Below, piece after piece: positions 15,344 to 23,890 of a stretch of DNA of 64,000 nt. The notes under the pieces were generated by a model. The model had not been told where the DNA came from. It saw nothing but the letters and a program-made list of their open reading frames with translations, and ran no database searches. The stretch's first letter is position 1; every line of letters starts with the position of its first letter. Source of the DNA: Oscillospiraceae bacterium. GTDB taxonomy: Bacteria > Bacillota > Clostridia > Oscillospirales > Oscillospiraceae. The stretch lies in contig JAFQZN010000040.1 of NCBI GenBank assembly GCA_017405865.1, positions 1 to 64,000 of the forward strand, given 5' to 3'. Made by a program: the position numbers and the translations under genes.

Positions 15344-15604
15344 AGCAAACGCAGTGATGGGAAGAAGTACCCGCGATTTTCACTTGCAGAGAGCCGACGG
15401 TCAGTGGAAGTCGGCAGGGGAACGCGGCGAAATACATCCCGGAGCGGTCTGCCTGAACTATAGAGTAGGGCAGGACGGGTGCGCCCGTGAGCGCGCAGGA
15501 GTCTCGTACTCCGTGAGGCGAAAGCTGTGAGGCTTTTGCAAACCAGAGGTGGTACCGCGTAATTTACGCCCTCTGTCCGTGCATGGACAGAGGGCTTATT
15601 TTTT
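15344..15604 (+). promoter_or_regulatory. Tyrosyl T-box riboswitch leader
   Basis: A tRNA-sensing leader that allows tyrS expression when tRNA-Tyr is uncharged. The T-box core GGTGGTACCGCG is at 15548-15559. In stem I, GGGA (15359-15362) pairs with TCCC (15437-15440) and CCGCG (15371-15375) with CGCGG (15423-15427), leaving a specifier loop with AAGTA on the 5' side and the Tyr codon TAC at 15433-15435 on the 3' side. The terminator stem is 15568-15578 with 15585-15595, followed by TTATTTTTT; the antiterminator would pair the T-box with the 5' half of that stem region. Downstream gene, codon and structure agree. Confidence 0.95.
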
Positions 15605-15615
15605 CAGGAGGAACA

Positions 15616-16839
15616 ATGAAAGTATATGACGAACTCGTTGCCCGCGGCTTGATTGCGCAGGTGACAAACGAAGAAGAAATCCGCGAGATGATCGACAACG
15701 GCAAAGCCACATTCTATATCGGCTTTGACCCGACGGCAGACTCGCTGCACGTCGGTCATTTTATGGCGCTGTGCCTGATGAAGCGCCTGCAGATGGCGGG
15801 TAACAAGCCCATCGCGCTGATCGGCGGCGGCACTGCCATGATCGGCGACCCCTCCGGCAGAACGGATATGCGCTCCATGATGACCAGAGAGACGATCGAG
15901 CATAACTGCGCCTGCTTCAAGAAGCAGATGGAGCGGTTCATCGAATTCGGCGAGGGAAAAGCAAGAATGGTCAACAACGCTGACTGGCTGCTGAATCTCA
16001 ACTACGTCGATTTCATCCGCGACATCGGCGCATGCTTCTCGGTCAACAATATGCTCCGCGCCGAGTGCTTCAAGCAGCGCATGGAGAAGGGCTTGAGCTT
16101 CCTTGAGTTCAACTACATGCCCATGCAGTCCTACGATTTCTACTACCTGTACCAGCATTACGGCTGCAATATGCAGTTCGGCGGCAACGACCAGTGGAGC
16201 AACATGCTCGGCGGCACCGAGCTGATCCGCCGCAAGCTGGGCAAGGACGCGCATGCGATGACGATCACCCTGCTGCTCAACTCCGAGGGAAAGAAGATGG
16301 GCAAGACCGCGAAGGGCGCCGTCTGGCTCGATCCCAACAAGACCAGCCCCTTCGATTTCTTCCAGTACTGGCGCAACATCGACGACGCCGATGTCATGAA
16401 GTGCATCCGCATGCTGACCTTCCTGCCGCTCGAGCAAATCGACGCGATGGAAAAGTGGGAGGGCAGCGAGCTCAACAAGGCAAAGGAGATCCTTGCCTAC
16501 GAGCTGACAAAGCTGGTGCACGGCGAGGAAGAAGCCAATAAGGCGCTCAACGCGGCAAAGGCGCTCTTTGCAGGCGGTGCGGACGACGCCAATATGCCCA
16601 CGACGGAGCTGACCGAGGATCAGCTGACCGACGGAAAAATTGCGATCCTCGACCTCATGCTTGCCTGCAAGCTGGCGCCCACCAAGTCCGAGGCAAGACG
16701 CCTCGTCCAGCAGGGCGGCGTGTTTGCGAACGATGAAAAGGTCGCGAATATCGACGTTTCCTTCACCGCAGAGCAGCTAAATGACGGCGTAAAGCTCCGC
16801 AAGGGCAAGAAGGTCTACCACAAGGCGCTGCTGAAATGA
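15616..16839 (+). CDS. tyrS: Tyrosyl-tRNA synthetase
   Basis: 407 residues; charges tRNA-Tyr. Class I synthetase with [16 protein letters not shown] (HIGH-like HVGH), the tyrosine-binding [26 protein letters not shown] region, [13 protein letters not shown] (KMSKS-like KMGKT), and a C-terminal S4 domain (about residues 340-407). The ATG at 15616 has AGGAGG 5 nt upstream; an in-frame ATG 33 nt further upstream lies in the T-box terminator and is rejected. Confidence 0.97.
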   Translation: MKVYDELVARGLIAQVTNEEEIREMIDNGKATFYIGFDPTADSLHVGHFMALCLMKRLQMAGNKPIALIGGGTAMIGDPSGRTDMRSMMTRETIEHNCACFKKQMERFIEFGEGKARMVNNADWLLNLNYVDFIRDIGACFSVNNMLRAECFKQRMEKGLSFLEFNYMPMQSYDFYYLYQHYGCNMQFGGNDQWSNMLGGTELIRRKLGKDAHAMTITLLLNSEGKKMGKTAKGAVWLDPNKTSPFDFFQYWRNIDDADVMKCIRMLTFLPLEQIDAMEKWEGSELNKAKEILAYELTKLVHGEEEANKALNAAKALFAGGADDANMPTTELTEDQLTDGKIAILDLMLACKLAPTKSEARRLVQQGGVFANDEKVANIDVSFTAEQLNDGVKLRKGKKVYHKALLK

Positions 16840-17297
16840 TGACGTTCCGCTTTGCGCAGCCTGCTGACTTTGAGGCGGTCAACGCACTGGCACGGCAGGC
16901 ACACGAAGTGCATCTTGCGTGGCGGCCCGACCTTTTCCGGCAGGTTGACGAGCCCTTTGAGCCGTCCGTTTTTCGGCGAAGAGTGCAGGAGCGCCAACTC
17001 CTGCTTGCCTGCGAAGAAGACGCGATTCTCGCCTATGCGGCATATGATGTTCGGAAGACCGAGCTTCCCATGCTGCAGCCTCGGAAGGTTCTGCTGCTTG
17101 ACAACGTCTGCGTGGACGAAGCGCACCGCAGGCAGGGCGTCGCCACCGCACTCATCGAGCGTCTCTGCGCGCTTGCAAAGCATTGGAACTGCACCGATTT
17201 TGAGCTGAGCTGCCACCCGGAGAATACTGCCGGGATCGCGCTGTATGAGTCGCTCGGCATGCGCGTCAAGTCGATCCATTATCAGATGAAGCTATAA
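16836..17297 (+). CDS. GNAT-family N-acetyltransferase
   Basis: 153 residues with the GNAT fold: N-terminal [18 protein letters not shown], the acetyl-CoA pyrophosphate loop in [20 protein letters not shown] (R/Q-x-x-G-V-A motif A), and a C-terminal [14 protein letters not shown] motif B. The substrate cannot be predicted. It overlaps the tyrS stop (ATGATGA), so it is co-transcribed with tyrS and probably controlled by the T-box. A palindromic terminator follows at once. Confidence 0.88.
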   Translation: MMTFRFAQPADFEAVNALARQAHEVHLAWRPDLFRQVDEPFEPSVFRRRVQERQLLLACEEDAILAYAAYDVRKTELPMLQPRKVLLLDNVCVDEAHRRQGVATALIERLCALAKHWNCTDFELSCHPENTAGIALYESLGMRVKSIHYQMKL

Positions 17298-17326
17298 AAA
17301 GTCGCCTCGATCGAGGCGACTTTTTT
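17297..17326. terminator. Bidirectional terminator
   Basis: AAAAGTCGCCTC (17297-17308) and GAGGCGACTTTT form a near-perfect hairpin with A-run before and T-run after, between two convergent genes. It overlaps the stop region of the small minus-strand gene that follows. Confidence 0.9.
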
Positions 17327-17588
17327 ATAGTATGGCGCTGATGAGCCACGCAACGCTGACGACCGATGCGCCCATGCCCATCCAGAACAGAGGCGGCAGC
17401 ATCCGCCGCTTCTTCGCAGGCGTATGCGGAACGCTCTTATCTGCGATGCGCCGCGCCTCCTCCAGCAGCTCCCGTTCACCGACGCCGCGCTCCAGCGCAT
17501 CCTCGCGCAGCAGGAAGATCGCCTGCTCAAAGAGCTTTTGATCCGGGCTTTTAACGACAACAACCTGCCGCGCCGTTCCTTTTACCAT
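17325..17588 (-). CDS. Small single-span membrane protein of unknown function
   Basis: 87 residues beginning MVKGTARQVVVVKSPDQ, with an amphipathic N-terminal part (a run of K/E/R from residue 15 to 65, including LFEQAIFLLREDALERG) and one C-terminal membrane span (about residues 65-85, PPLFWMGMGASVVSVAWLIS). I choose the ATG at 17588 because GGAGGG lies 7 nt upstream; a longer frame to 17633 would run into the upstream terminator. The C-tail anchor and charged soluble part suggest a membrane-associated adaptor. I do not recognise the family. Confidence 0.7.
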   Translation of the reverse strand: MVKGTARQVVVVKSPDQKLFEQAIFLLREDALERGVGERELLEEARRIADKSVPHTPAKKRRMLPPLFWMGMGASVVSVAWLISAIL

Positions 17589-17618
17589 GCACATCCCTCC
17601 GCTGAAATCATAGACAAA

Positions 17619-17650
17619 AAAAGAGCCGCTCAAACGTGAGCGGCTCTTTT
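17619..17650 (-). terminator. Terminator of the dihydropyrimidinase gene
   Basis: AAAAGAGCCGCTCA (17619-17632) pairs perfectly with TGAGCGGCTCTTTT (17637-17650); on the minus strand it ends in a T-run 6 nt after the stop of the hydantoinase gene. Confidence 0.85.
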
Positions 17651-17656
17651 GTCATA

Positions 17657-19027
17657 TCAAAGATTGGATTTTCCGCGCGGGATGAACTGACCGCCGCGGT
17701 CTTCGAGGATCTTTCCCTCCTCGACGGACAGCCTGCCGCGCAGCCAGACCTGCGCGATATGACCGGCGATTTCCGTGCCCTCGTAGGGCGCGTAATCGAC
17801 GTTCGCAGCCTGATCATTCGCCGTGATCACGGTCTTGCCGTCTGGGTCATAGACCACGATATCCGCGTCCGCGCCGGGGACGATCTGTCCCTTGCGCGGG
17901 TAGGCGCCGTAGAGCTTTGCGGGAGCCTCGGAAAGCAACTCGACCATGCGCTCGGCGCTAATGCGCCCTGCTGCGACGCCATAGGTATAGAGCAGAACGC
18001 CTCTCGTCTCCACGCCGGGCATGCCGCCGGGGATCTTGGTGAAGTCGTCGCGTCCTGCGTCCTTCTGCTTGAGAGTAAAGCTGCAATGGTCGGTGGAGAC
18101 GGTTTGAATTTCGCCGTCCGCCAGCGCCTGCCACAGTGCCTCGTTGTCGAGCTTCTTGCGCAGCGGCGGCGCGCAGACGTATTTCGCGCCCTCGAAGTCG
18201 GGCTTGCTGTAGAGGCTGTCGTCCATCAGCAGGTAGTGCGGACAGGTCTCCACATAGACCTTCTGACCTCGGGCGCGGGCAGCGCGCACCTCACGCAGTC
18301 CGGCTTCACTCGAAAGATGCACGATCACAACGGGCACGTCCGCGACCTTCGCCATTTTGAGCAGACGGCTGATCGCCTCTGCCTCCAGTACGGAGGGACG
18401 GCACTGCGGATGCGCCTGCGGCGACAGCTCGCCCTTTTCCTTCTTTTCCTTGATCAGCGCGTCAATAACGCCGGCGTTTTCGCAATGCACGCCCGCGATG
18501 CCGCCGAGCTCCTTCATCTTCCGCAGCGCGAGGAAGATCGCCTCGTCGCCGATCATCATAGCGGGGTAGGTCATGTACATCTTAAAGGAGCTGACGCCCT
18601 GCTCGAACATCTTCGGAAGCTCCGCAATAATGCCCTCGTTCCAGTCGTCGATCGTCATGTGGAAGCCGTAGTCGCAGGCAGTCTTGCCGTCCGCCTTCTT
18701 ATGCCACAGATCCAGACCGTACTGGAGCGTTTCGCCCTTGTTCGGGCAGGCAAAGTCGATGACCATGGTGGTGCCGCCGCGCAGTGCGCTGCGGCCGCCT
18801 GTATAGAAATCGTCCGCCGTGGTCGTGTTGCACACGTCGAGATCAAAATGCGTATGCGCGTCAATAAAGCCGGGGAAGAGCAGCTTGCCGCTGACGTCGA
18901 TCACCTGTGCATCCGGGCAGGAAATCTGCGGCGCGACGGCCTCGATTTTTTCGCCGTTGATCAGTACATCGGCAAACTGCCGACCGTGCGCGTTGATTAC
19001 GACGCCGCCTTTGAGTAGCTTTTTCAC
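17657..19027 (-). CDS. Dihydropyrimidinase / D-hydantoinase
   Basis: 456 residues, an amidohydrolase-fold cyclic amidase that opens dihydrouracil, hydantoin or related rings to N-carbamoyl (ureido) acids. Zinc site residues: DAHTHFDLD (H-x-H), IVHLSS, ETCPHYLLMDDSLY and STDHCSFT with the catalytic Asp. The carboxylated metal-bridging Lys is expected in the SFKMYMTYP segment. Length fits dihydropyrimidinase/HyuA. It stands alone between terminators, but its product class is exactly the substrate class of the YgeW/YgeY enzymes encoded at 36-39 kb, so a shared pathway of purine or pyrimidine ring degradation is a reasonable inference. Exact substrate undetermined. Confidence 0.92.
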   Translation of the reverse strand: MKKLLKGGVVINAHGRQFADVLINGEKIEAVAPQISCPDAQVIDVSGKLLFPGFIDAHTHFDLDVCNTTTADDFYTGGRSALRGGTTMVIDFACPNKGETLQYGLDLWHKKADGKTACDYGFHMTIDDWNEGIIAELPKMFEQGVSSFKMYMTYPAMMIGDEAIFLALRKMKELGGIAGVHCENAGVIDALIKEKKEKGELSPQAHPQCRPSVLEAEAISRLLKMAKVADVPVVIVHLSSEAGLREVRAARARGQKVYVETCPHYLLMDDSLYSKPDFEGAKYVCAPPLRKKLDNEALWQALADGEIQTVSTDHCSFTLKQKDAGRDDFTKIPGGMPGVETRGVLLYTYGVAAGRISAERMVELLSEAPAKLYGAYPRKGQIVPGADADIVVYDPDGKTVITANDQAANVDYAPYEGTEIAGHIAQVWLRGRLSVEEGKILEDRGGQFIPRGKSNL

Positions 19028-19090
19028 GGAAAACCATCTCCTTGTAGTTTATAATTCTATTTTATCACGCCTGTTTGAAAAAGGGAAGAC

Positions 19091-19124
19091 AAAAAATGCA
19101 CCGTCCCGCTCCCGGGACGGTGCA
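19091..19124 (-). terminator. Terminator of the xth-SLH/NlpC operon
   Basis: TGCACCGTCCC (19097-19107) pairs perfectly with GGGACGGTGCA (19114-19124); on the minus strand TTTTTT follows (19091-19096). Confidence 0.88.
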
Positions 19125-19132
19125 AATATGAG

Positions 19133-20788
19133 TCAGTCTTTGATAATGCGGCAGGCGCCCCAGAAATGGGACTGATAATAGCCGCTCCACAGCGTGTCGA
19201 TCACGACGCCGCGCGTCGGGTTGGAGGCGTGGATGAAATAGCCGTCTCCCAAATACAGACCGACGTGGGTGATGTTGCGGAAGCTGCTGTTCGTCCAGTT
19301 GTTGCCGCCGTAGCTGGTGAAGAAGACAAGGTCGCCGGGCAGCAGGTCGTCAAAGTCGACGTGCATGCCGTCCTTGTACTGCTCCTGCGCGCCGCGCGAG
19401 AAGCTGTAGCCAAAGTGGCGGTAGACGTACAGGACGAAGCCGGAGCAGTCGAAGCTGTTCGGACCGTTGCCGCCATAGACATAGGGATAGCCCTCGAAGC
19501 TCTTGGCAAAGGCGAGCAGATCGCTGATCAGCGCGGCTTGCTCGTCAAGCTCCGGCTCTCCGTCGGGGTGCGCTTCCTTCCATGCGACCGTGTACTTATA
19601 GCAGCGCAGGAAGATGGCGACTGCTTCCTCAATCTTGGTCGCGCCCTGCGGGTTGAGGTTCTTGCCGTCGCCGCGCACCGCTCCGGTATAGACCATCAGA
19701 CGGGTCGCGGGCGCTGCCCAGTCAGCGACCTTATAGCCGTCGTTATATGCGCTCAAGGTGACGGCGCGGGTGTCGTCGCGCGGATAGCCGATGACCTTCA
19801 TGAAGTTTGCCATGATGCGGAAGAACTGTTCGCGCGTCAGCGTGTCGTCCGGTCCGAAAATACCGTTTCCGTAGCCGCCGACGATGTCCAGCTCAAACGC
19901 AGCGTTGACGTCGGGATCACTCGTGTCCGTGAAATGGTCGGTGCTCTTGGCCGTGTAGGTTTCACCGGAAATTTTTCCGTAGGCCGTTACAGCCATTGCG
20001 CACATTTCCGCGCGGGTGATCGGCTTGCTCATGTCGCAGTTATCGAGAACGGACGGGATCATGCCGCGCTTCTGCATTTCTTCGACTTCGCGGATCGCCC
20101 AGGTGCTGATATTGGAATAGCCCTGCTTGTAGATCTCGACCTTTTTGTTTTCCTCATTCTTTGCGTTCAGCCAAACAGTGAGGTACTGATAGGCACGCAG
20201 GAACATAGCGATCGCCTGTTCGCAGGAGGTATAATCCTTCGGACGGAGCAGATTGCCGTCACCCTGCACGACGCCAATGGTCACCATCGCTCTTGCAGCG
20301 GCAACGGCGTAATCGCTGACGTTGCCGGCGTCGTCAAAGCTGTCAATCGGGAGCATCTCTCTGGTCAGAGGCTCGTCCCACAGGGCGGTTCCCATCATGT
20401 TATACGTAATTTTGAAGAAATCCTGTCGGGTGAGGGGATCATTCGGACCGAATCTGCCGTCGCCGTAGCCGCCGACGATGCCCTGCTCGTAAGCGTAGTT
20501 GATCGCGGGGTCGTTCGTATCGTCGAAATTCTTCGTAGAATCCGGACCGACGCCCGGGGTGCCCATGAAGTCATTGTAGACGAGGACTGCCATTTGGCAC
20601 ATCTGCCCGCGCGTGATGTTTTTGCTCATATCAGCGGTGCTGAGGCTTTCCGGCAGGAAGCCAAGCGTGCTCATCGCCTCCACGGATTCCTTCGCCCAGT
20701 CGCTGACATTGGAATAGGCGGAGACGGTCGGAATACACGCCGCGACGATGCACAGGCACAGCAGCAGCGAGATCAGTTTCTTTTTCAT
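19133..20788 (-). CDS. Secreted SLH-repeat NlpC/P60 peptidoglycan hydrolase
   Basis: 551 residues. Signal peptide at residues 1-24 (MKKKLISLLLC... AYS). The middle holds four or more S-layer homology motifs, e.g. GYGDGRFGPNDPLTRQDF and GYGNGIFGPDDTLTREQF, that bind secondary wall polymer. The C-terminal 120 residues are an NlpC/P60 domain: catalytic Cys in NSFDCSGFVLYVYR, His in NITHVGLYLGDGYFIHAS. Such enzymes cleave gamma-D-Glu-diamino-acid bonds in the stem peptide. I chose the ATG at 20788 (MKKKL) because the upstream frame overlaps the exonuclease gene and has no signal peptide; this leaves 4 nt after the xth stop. Pairing with xth is odd but the spacing implies co-transcription. Confidence 0.9.
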   Translation of the reverse strand: MKKKLISLLLCLCIVAACIPTVSAYSNVSDWAKESVEAMSTLGFLPESLSTADMSKNITRGQMCQMAVLVYNDFMGTPGVGPDSTKNFDDTNDPAINYAYEQGIVGGYGDGRFGPNDPLTRQDFFKITYNMMGTALWDEPLTREMLPIDSFDDAGNVSDYAVAAARAMVTIGVVQGDGNLLRPKDYTSCEQAIAMFLRAYQYLTVWLNAKNEENKKVEIYKQGYSNISTWAIREVEEMQKRGMIPSVLDNCDMSKPITRAEMCAMAVTAYGKISGETYTAKSTDHFTDTSDPDVNAAFELDIVGGYGNGIFGPDDTLTREQFFRIMANFMKVIGYPRDDTRAVTLSAYNDGYKVADWAAPATRLMVYTGAVRGDGKNLNPQGATKIEEAVAIFLRCYKYTVAWKEAHPDGEPELDEQAALISDLLAFAKSFEGYPYVYGGNGPNSFDCSGFVLYVYRHFGYSFSRGAQEQYKDGMHVDFDDLLPGDLVFFTSYGGNNWTNSSFRNITHVGLYLGDGYFIHASNPTRGVVIDTLWSGYYQSHFWGACRIIKD

Positions 20789-20792
20789 CAAA

Positions 20793-21554
20793 TCAAACCT
20801 CCAGAGAAAGCTCCAGACCGACGGGGCAGTGGTCAGAGCCGAAAATATCGTTGTAGATCGGAGCAGCTTGGATCTTCTCACGGATCCGGTCGGACACGAC
20901 AAAGTAGTCGATACGCCAGCCTGCGTTGTTTGCCCGGGCGTTATAGCGGTAGCTCCACCAGGAGTAAATGCCGGTTGCGTCGGGGTTAAGATAGCGGAAG
21001 GTATCCGTGAAGCCTGCGCCCAGAAGCTCGGTGAACTTGCCGCGCTCCTCGTCGGAGAAGCCCGCGTTGCCGCGATTGGACTTCGGATTTTTCAGGTCGA
21101 TCTCCTGATGCGCGACGTTGAGATCACCGCAGAAGATGACAGGCTTTTTCTCATCGAGTGTTTTCAGATAAGTGCGGAACGCATCCTCCCACGCCATGCG
21201 GTGGTCAATGCGCTTCAAGCCGTCCTGCGCGTTCGGCGTGTAGCAGGTGAGAATATAGCAGCTCGGGTATTCGAGCGTAATGAGCCGCCCCTCGTGATCC
21301 AGTTCTTCTACGCCGACGCCATAAGTAACGCTGATCGGCTTATGCTTCGTAAAGATCGCCGTGCCGGAGTAGCCCTTTTTCTCGGCGGAGTACCAGAACT
21401 GCTCATAGCCGGGAAGATTGAGCGCGACCTGCTCGGGCTGCGCCTTCGTCTCCTGCAGACAGAAAAAGTCCGCGTCCATGGATGCAAAGACGTCAAGAAA
21501 GCCCTTCTCCAGACAGGCGCGGATGCCGTTGACGTTCCAGGAAATCAGCTTCAT
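20793..21554 (-). CDS. xth: Exodeoxyribonuclease III / AP endonuclease
   Basis: 253 residues of the ExoA/Xth endonuclease-exonuclease-phosphatase fold. Motifs: LISWNVNGIRA, CLQETKAQ with the metal-binding Glu, GTAIFTKHKP, CGDLNVAHQEIDL, the NAGFSDEER helix and the terminal GSDHCPVGLEL with the catalytic His. It repairs abasic sites. First gene of a two-gene operon with the SLH-NlpC/P60 protein. Confidence 0.97.
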   Translation of the reverse strand: MKLISWNVNGIRACLEKGFLDVFASMDADFFCLQETKAQPEQVALNLPGYEQFWYSAEKKGYSGTAIFTKHKPISVTYGVGVEELDHEGRLITLEYPSCYILTCYTPNAQDGLKRIDHRMAWEDAFRTYLKTLDEKKPVIFCGDLNVAHQEIDLKNPKSNRGNAGFSDEERGKFTELLGAGFTDTFRYLNPDATGIYSWWSYRYNARANNAGWRIDYFVVSDRIREKIQAAPIYNDIFGSDHCPVGLELSLEV

Positions 21555-21581
21555 ATGCTCACTCCTTTGCTCATTCGCTAT

Positions 21582-21610
21582 ATTGTAACAAATAATTACA
21601 AAAATTACAA
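21582..21610 (-). promoter_or_regulatory. Promoter of xth
   Basis: On the minus strand TTGTAA (21605-21610) and TACAAT (21582-21587) are spaced by 17 nt, about 28 nt before the ATG. Confidence 0.78.
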
Positions 21611-21625
21611 CCCCTATTTACAAAA

Positions 21626-21652
21626 AAGTCGGCTGCATCAAGCAGCCGACTT
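21626..21652 (-). terminator. Terminator of the EF-G-like gene
   Basis: AAGTCGGCTGC (21626-21636) pairs with GCAGCCGACTT (21642-21652); on the minus strand a run of six T follows the stem. Confidence 0.88.
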
Positions 21653-21663
21653 GAAATACGGTA

Positions 21664-23727
21664 TTATTCTTCTTCGTCCTTCTTGGCGTCCTCGATGATC
21701 TTTGCCTGATTCATCTGCGGGACTTCCTCGTAGCGGACAAACTTGAGGGCGTAGGAGCCGCGACCCTGCGTCATGGAACGCAGGTCGATCGCGTAGCTGG
21801 TCATCTCACCAATCGGGACTTCCGCCTCGACGACCTGCCAGCCGCGATTGTTGCTGTCCGGATTCATGCCCATGACACGGCCGCGACGCTTGTTGAGATC
21901 GCCGATGATGTCGCCCATGTTGGCGTCCGGGACGAAGACCTTCAGCTCGCCGATCGGCTCAAGGAGCGTCGGAGCGGCGGTGGGCAGGCCTTCCTTGAAG
22001 GCGATGCCGGCTGCGGTCTGGAATGCCATATCGGAGGAGTCGACGGGGTGATAGGAGCCGAAGTACAGGGTGGCCTTCAGGAACACGACGGGGTAGCCTG
22101 CAAGAACGCCCTTGCCGATGCAGTTGCGCAGACCCTTTTCAACAGACGGGATGAAGTTCTTCGGCACACAGCCGCCGACCGTCTCATCCGCGAAGACCAT
22201 GTCTTCGGTCTCGGACTGAGGCTCAAAGCGGATATAGACGTCGCCGAACTGGCCGTGACCGCCGGACTGCTTCTTGTGACGGCCGTGGATCTCGACCTTC
22301 TTCTTGATCGTCTCGCGGTAGGCGATCTTTGCCGGGCGAAGCTCGGCCTCGACCTTGTACTTGCTCAAGAGCTTGGAGATGATGACGCTCAAATGGATGT
22401 CGCAGACGCCGGCGATGATCATTTCCTTTGTCTCCGGATCGTTGCCGTAGGTGAAGGAGGCGTCTTCTTCATTCAGCTTGACGAGGCCGCTTGCGACCTT
22501 ATCTTCCTGACCCTTGTTCTTCGCGTAGATCGCCATGCGGTAGCACGGCTCGGCGTAGGTCATGCCCTTGACGGTGACGACCTTGCCCGGAAGACCCAGC
22601 GTGTCGCCGGTGCGGACGGAAGCCAGCTTCGTGAAAACGCCGATGTCGCCGCAGCAGACCTTCGAGGTCTTCGCATTGTCCTTGCCACGCGGGAAGAAGG
22701 TGTTGCCCAGCTTCTCGTTGTCGCCGGTGCGGGCGTTGACGACGGTGAGAGTGTCCTCGATGTCGCCGGAAATGACCTTGAAGTAGGAGTTCTTGCCGTA
22801 CTGGTCAGCCATGGTGTTGAAGACGAACGCCATCGGGCTGCCGGACGGATCGAGCGGAAGCTCGGATTCGTTGCCGTCCTCGTCGACGATGATCGCCGGC
22901 TTGCCTTCCAGAGGAGACGGCGCAAATTTCTTGAGGTTTTCCATCAGACGGACGGTGCCGAGACCGCTCATGGAGCAGCCGCAGAAGACAGGCGTGATCG
23001 CGCGCTGCTTGATGCCATCCTTGATGCCCTTGAGCAGCTCTTCCGGCGTGAAGGGCTCTTCCATGAAGAACTTCTCCATGAGCGCTTCGTCGGTTTCCGC
23101 GACCTGCTCGTTGAGCTCCATCATGTATTCCTCGATCCTGTCAGCGGCGTCCGCCGGCAGAGCGATCTCCTTGCCGCTTGCGTCGTACGCCTTCTTCTCG
23201 ATCAGATCGACAACGCCGACCGCCTGATCGCCGTTGAGGATGGGGAAGGTGAAGGGGATTGCGGAAGCGCCGAAGGTATCGCGGATGGAGTCGAAGGTGC
23301 CGAAGAAGTTGGCATGCTCCTCATCCAGCTTGGAAACGTAGAACATCGCGGGCAGATCGGCGTCAGCCAGAGCCTTCCAGCCCTTCTCAGTACCGACGGC
23401 GATGCCGCTCTTCGCGGTGAGGCAGATCAGGCCGGCGTCCGCGACGCGCAAAGACTGAACGACCTCTGCGGCGAAATCGAAGTAACCGGGGTTATCCAGC
23501 ACGTTCAGCTTCGTTCCCGCATATTCTACGGGAATAACAGAAGTCTTGATGGAATACTGTCTCTTCTTCTCTTCGTCGTCGAAGTCAGAAACAGTCGTGC
23601 CGTCAGCGCGCTTGCCGAGACGGGTGATTGCCTTGGTGAGGAAAAGCATGCTTTCACACAGGGCGGATTTGCCGTCGCCACCGTGGCCGAGCAGAGCGAT
23701 ATTGCGGATGTCCTTCGCAGTGTACAT
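21664..23727 (-). CDS. Elongation factor G paralogue (FusA2-like translational GTPase)
   Basis: 687 residues with the full EF-G domain order: G domain, domain II, III, IV and V; the C-terminus ends in an acidic DAKKDEEE-like tail. It differs from canonical EF-G in its GTPase motifs: P-loop GHGGDGKS (14-21), switch II DNPGY (78-82) in place of DTPGH, so the catalytic-loop His is Tyr82, and SKLD (132-135) in place of NKxD. Domain IV tip (GGHGQFGDVYIRFEP) is retained. FusA2-type paralogues of this kind occur in Clostridia and other bacteria and may act in recycling, a stress state or as slow GTPases; the role is not settled. Own promoter and terminator, monocistronic. Confidence 0.9.
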   Translation of the reverse strand: MYTAKDIRNIALLGHGGDGKSALCESMLFLTKAITRLGKRADGTTVSDFDDEEKKRQYSIKTSVIPVEYAGTKLNVLDNPGYFDFAAEVVQSLRVADAGLICLTAKSGIAVGTEKGWKALADADLPAMFYVSKLDEEHANFFGTFDSIRDTFGASAIPFTFPILNGDQAVGVVDLIEKKAYDASGKEIALPADAADRIEEYMMELNEQVAETDEALMEKFFMEEPFTPEELLKGIKDGIKQRAITPVFCGCSMSGLGTVRLMENLKKFAPSPLEGKPAIIVDEDGNESELPLDPSGSPMAFVFNTMADQYGKNSYFKVISGDIEDTLTVVNARTGDNEKLGNTFFPRGKDNAKTSKVCCGDIGVFTKLASVRTGDTLGLPGKVVTVKGMTYAEPCYRMAIYAKNKGQEDKVASGLVKLNEEDASFTYGNDPETKEMIIAGVCDIHLSVIISKLLSKYKVEAELRPAKIAYRETIKKKVEIHGRHKKQSGGHGQFGDVYIRFEPQSETEDMVFADETVGGCVPKNFIPSVEKGLRNCIGKGVLAGYPVVFLKATLYFGSYHPVDSSDMAFQTAAGIAFKEGLPTAAPTLLEPIGELKVFVPDANMGDIIGDLNKRRGRVMGMNPDSNNRGWQVVEAEVPIGEMTSYAIDLRSMTQGRGSYALKFVRYEEVPQMNQAKIIEDAKKDEEE

Positions 23728-23803
23728 AGTTTGAAATTCTCCTTTCTGTGCAGTCGGGAAGTGACTGCGGGCAGCAAACCGTTCGTTGCCGCAATTAGTT
23801 TAT

Positions 23804-23832
23804 ATTATACACGATAGATAATCATAATGCAA
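23804..23832 (-). promoter_or_regulatory. Promoter of the EF-G-like gene
   Basis: On the minus strand TTGCAT (23827-23832) and a perfect TATAAT (23804-23809) are 17 nt apart, leaving a leader of about 70 nt. Confidence 0.85.
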
Positions 23833-23890
23833 TTGGAAATCCGAAATTTTCGGATAAAAACCGTGACTTTTTTTCAAAAAAGGGAACGGA

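Noticed and set aside
15368..15370. TAC on the 5' side of T-box stem I as the specifier codon
   Set aside because: The codon must lie on the 3' side of the specifier loop; TAC at 15433-15435 does, and the flanking helices pair correctly.
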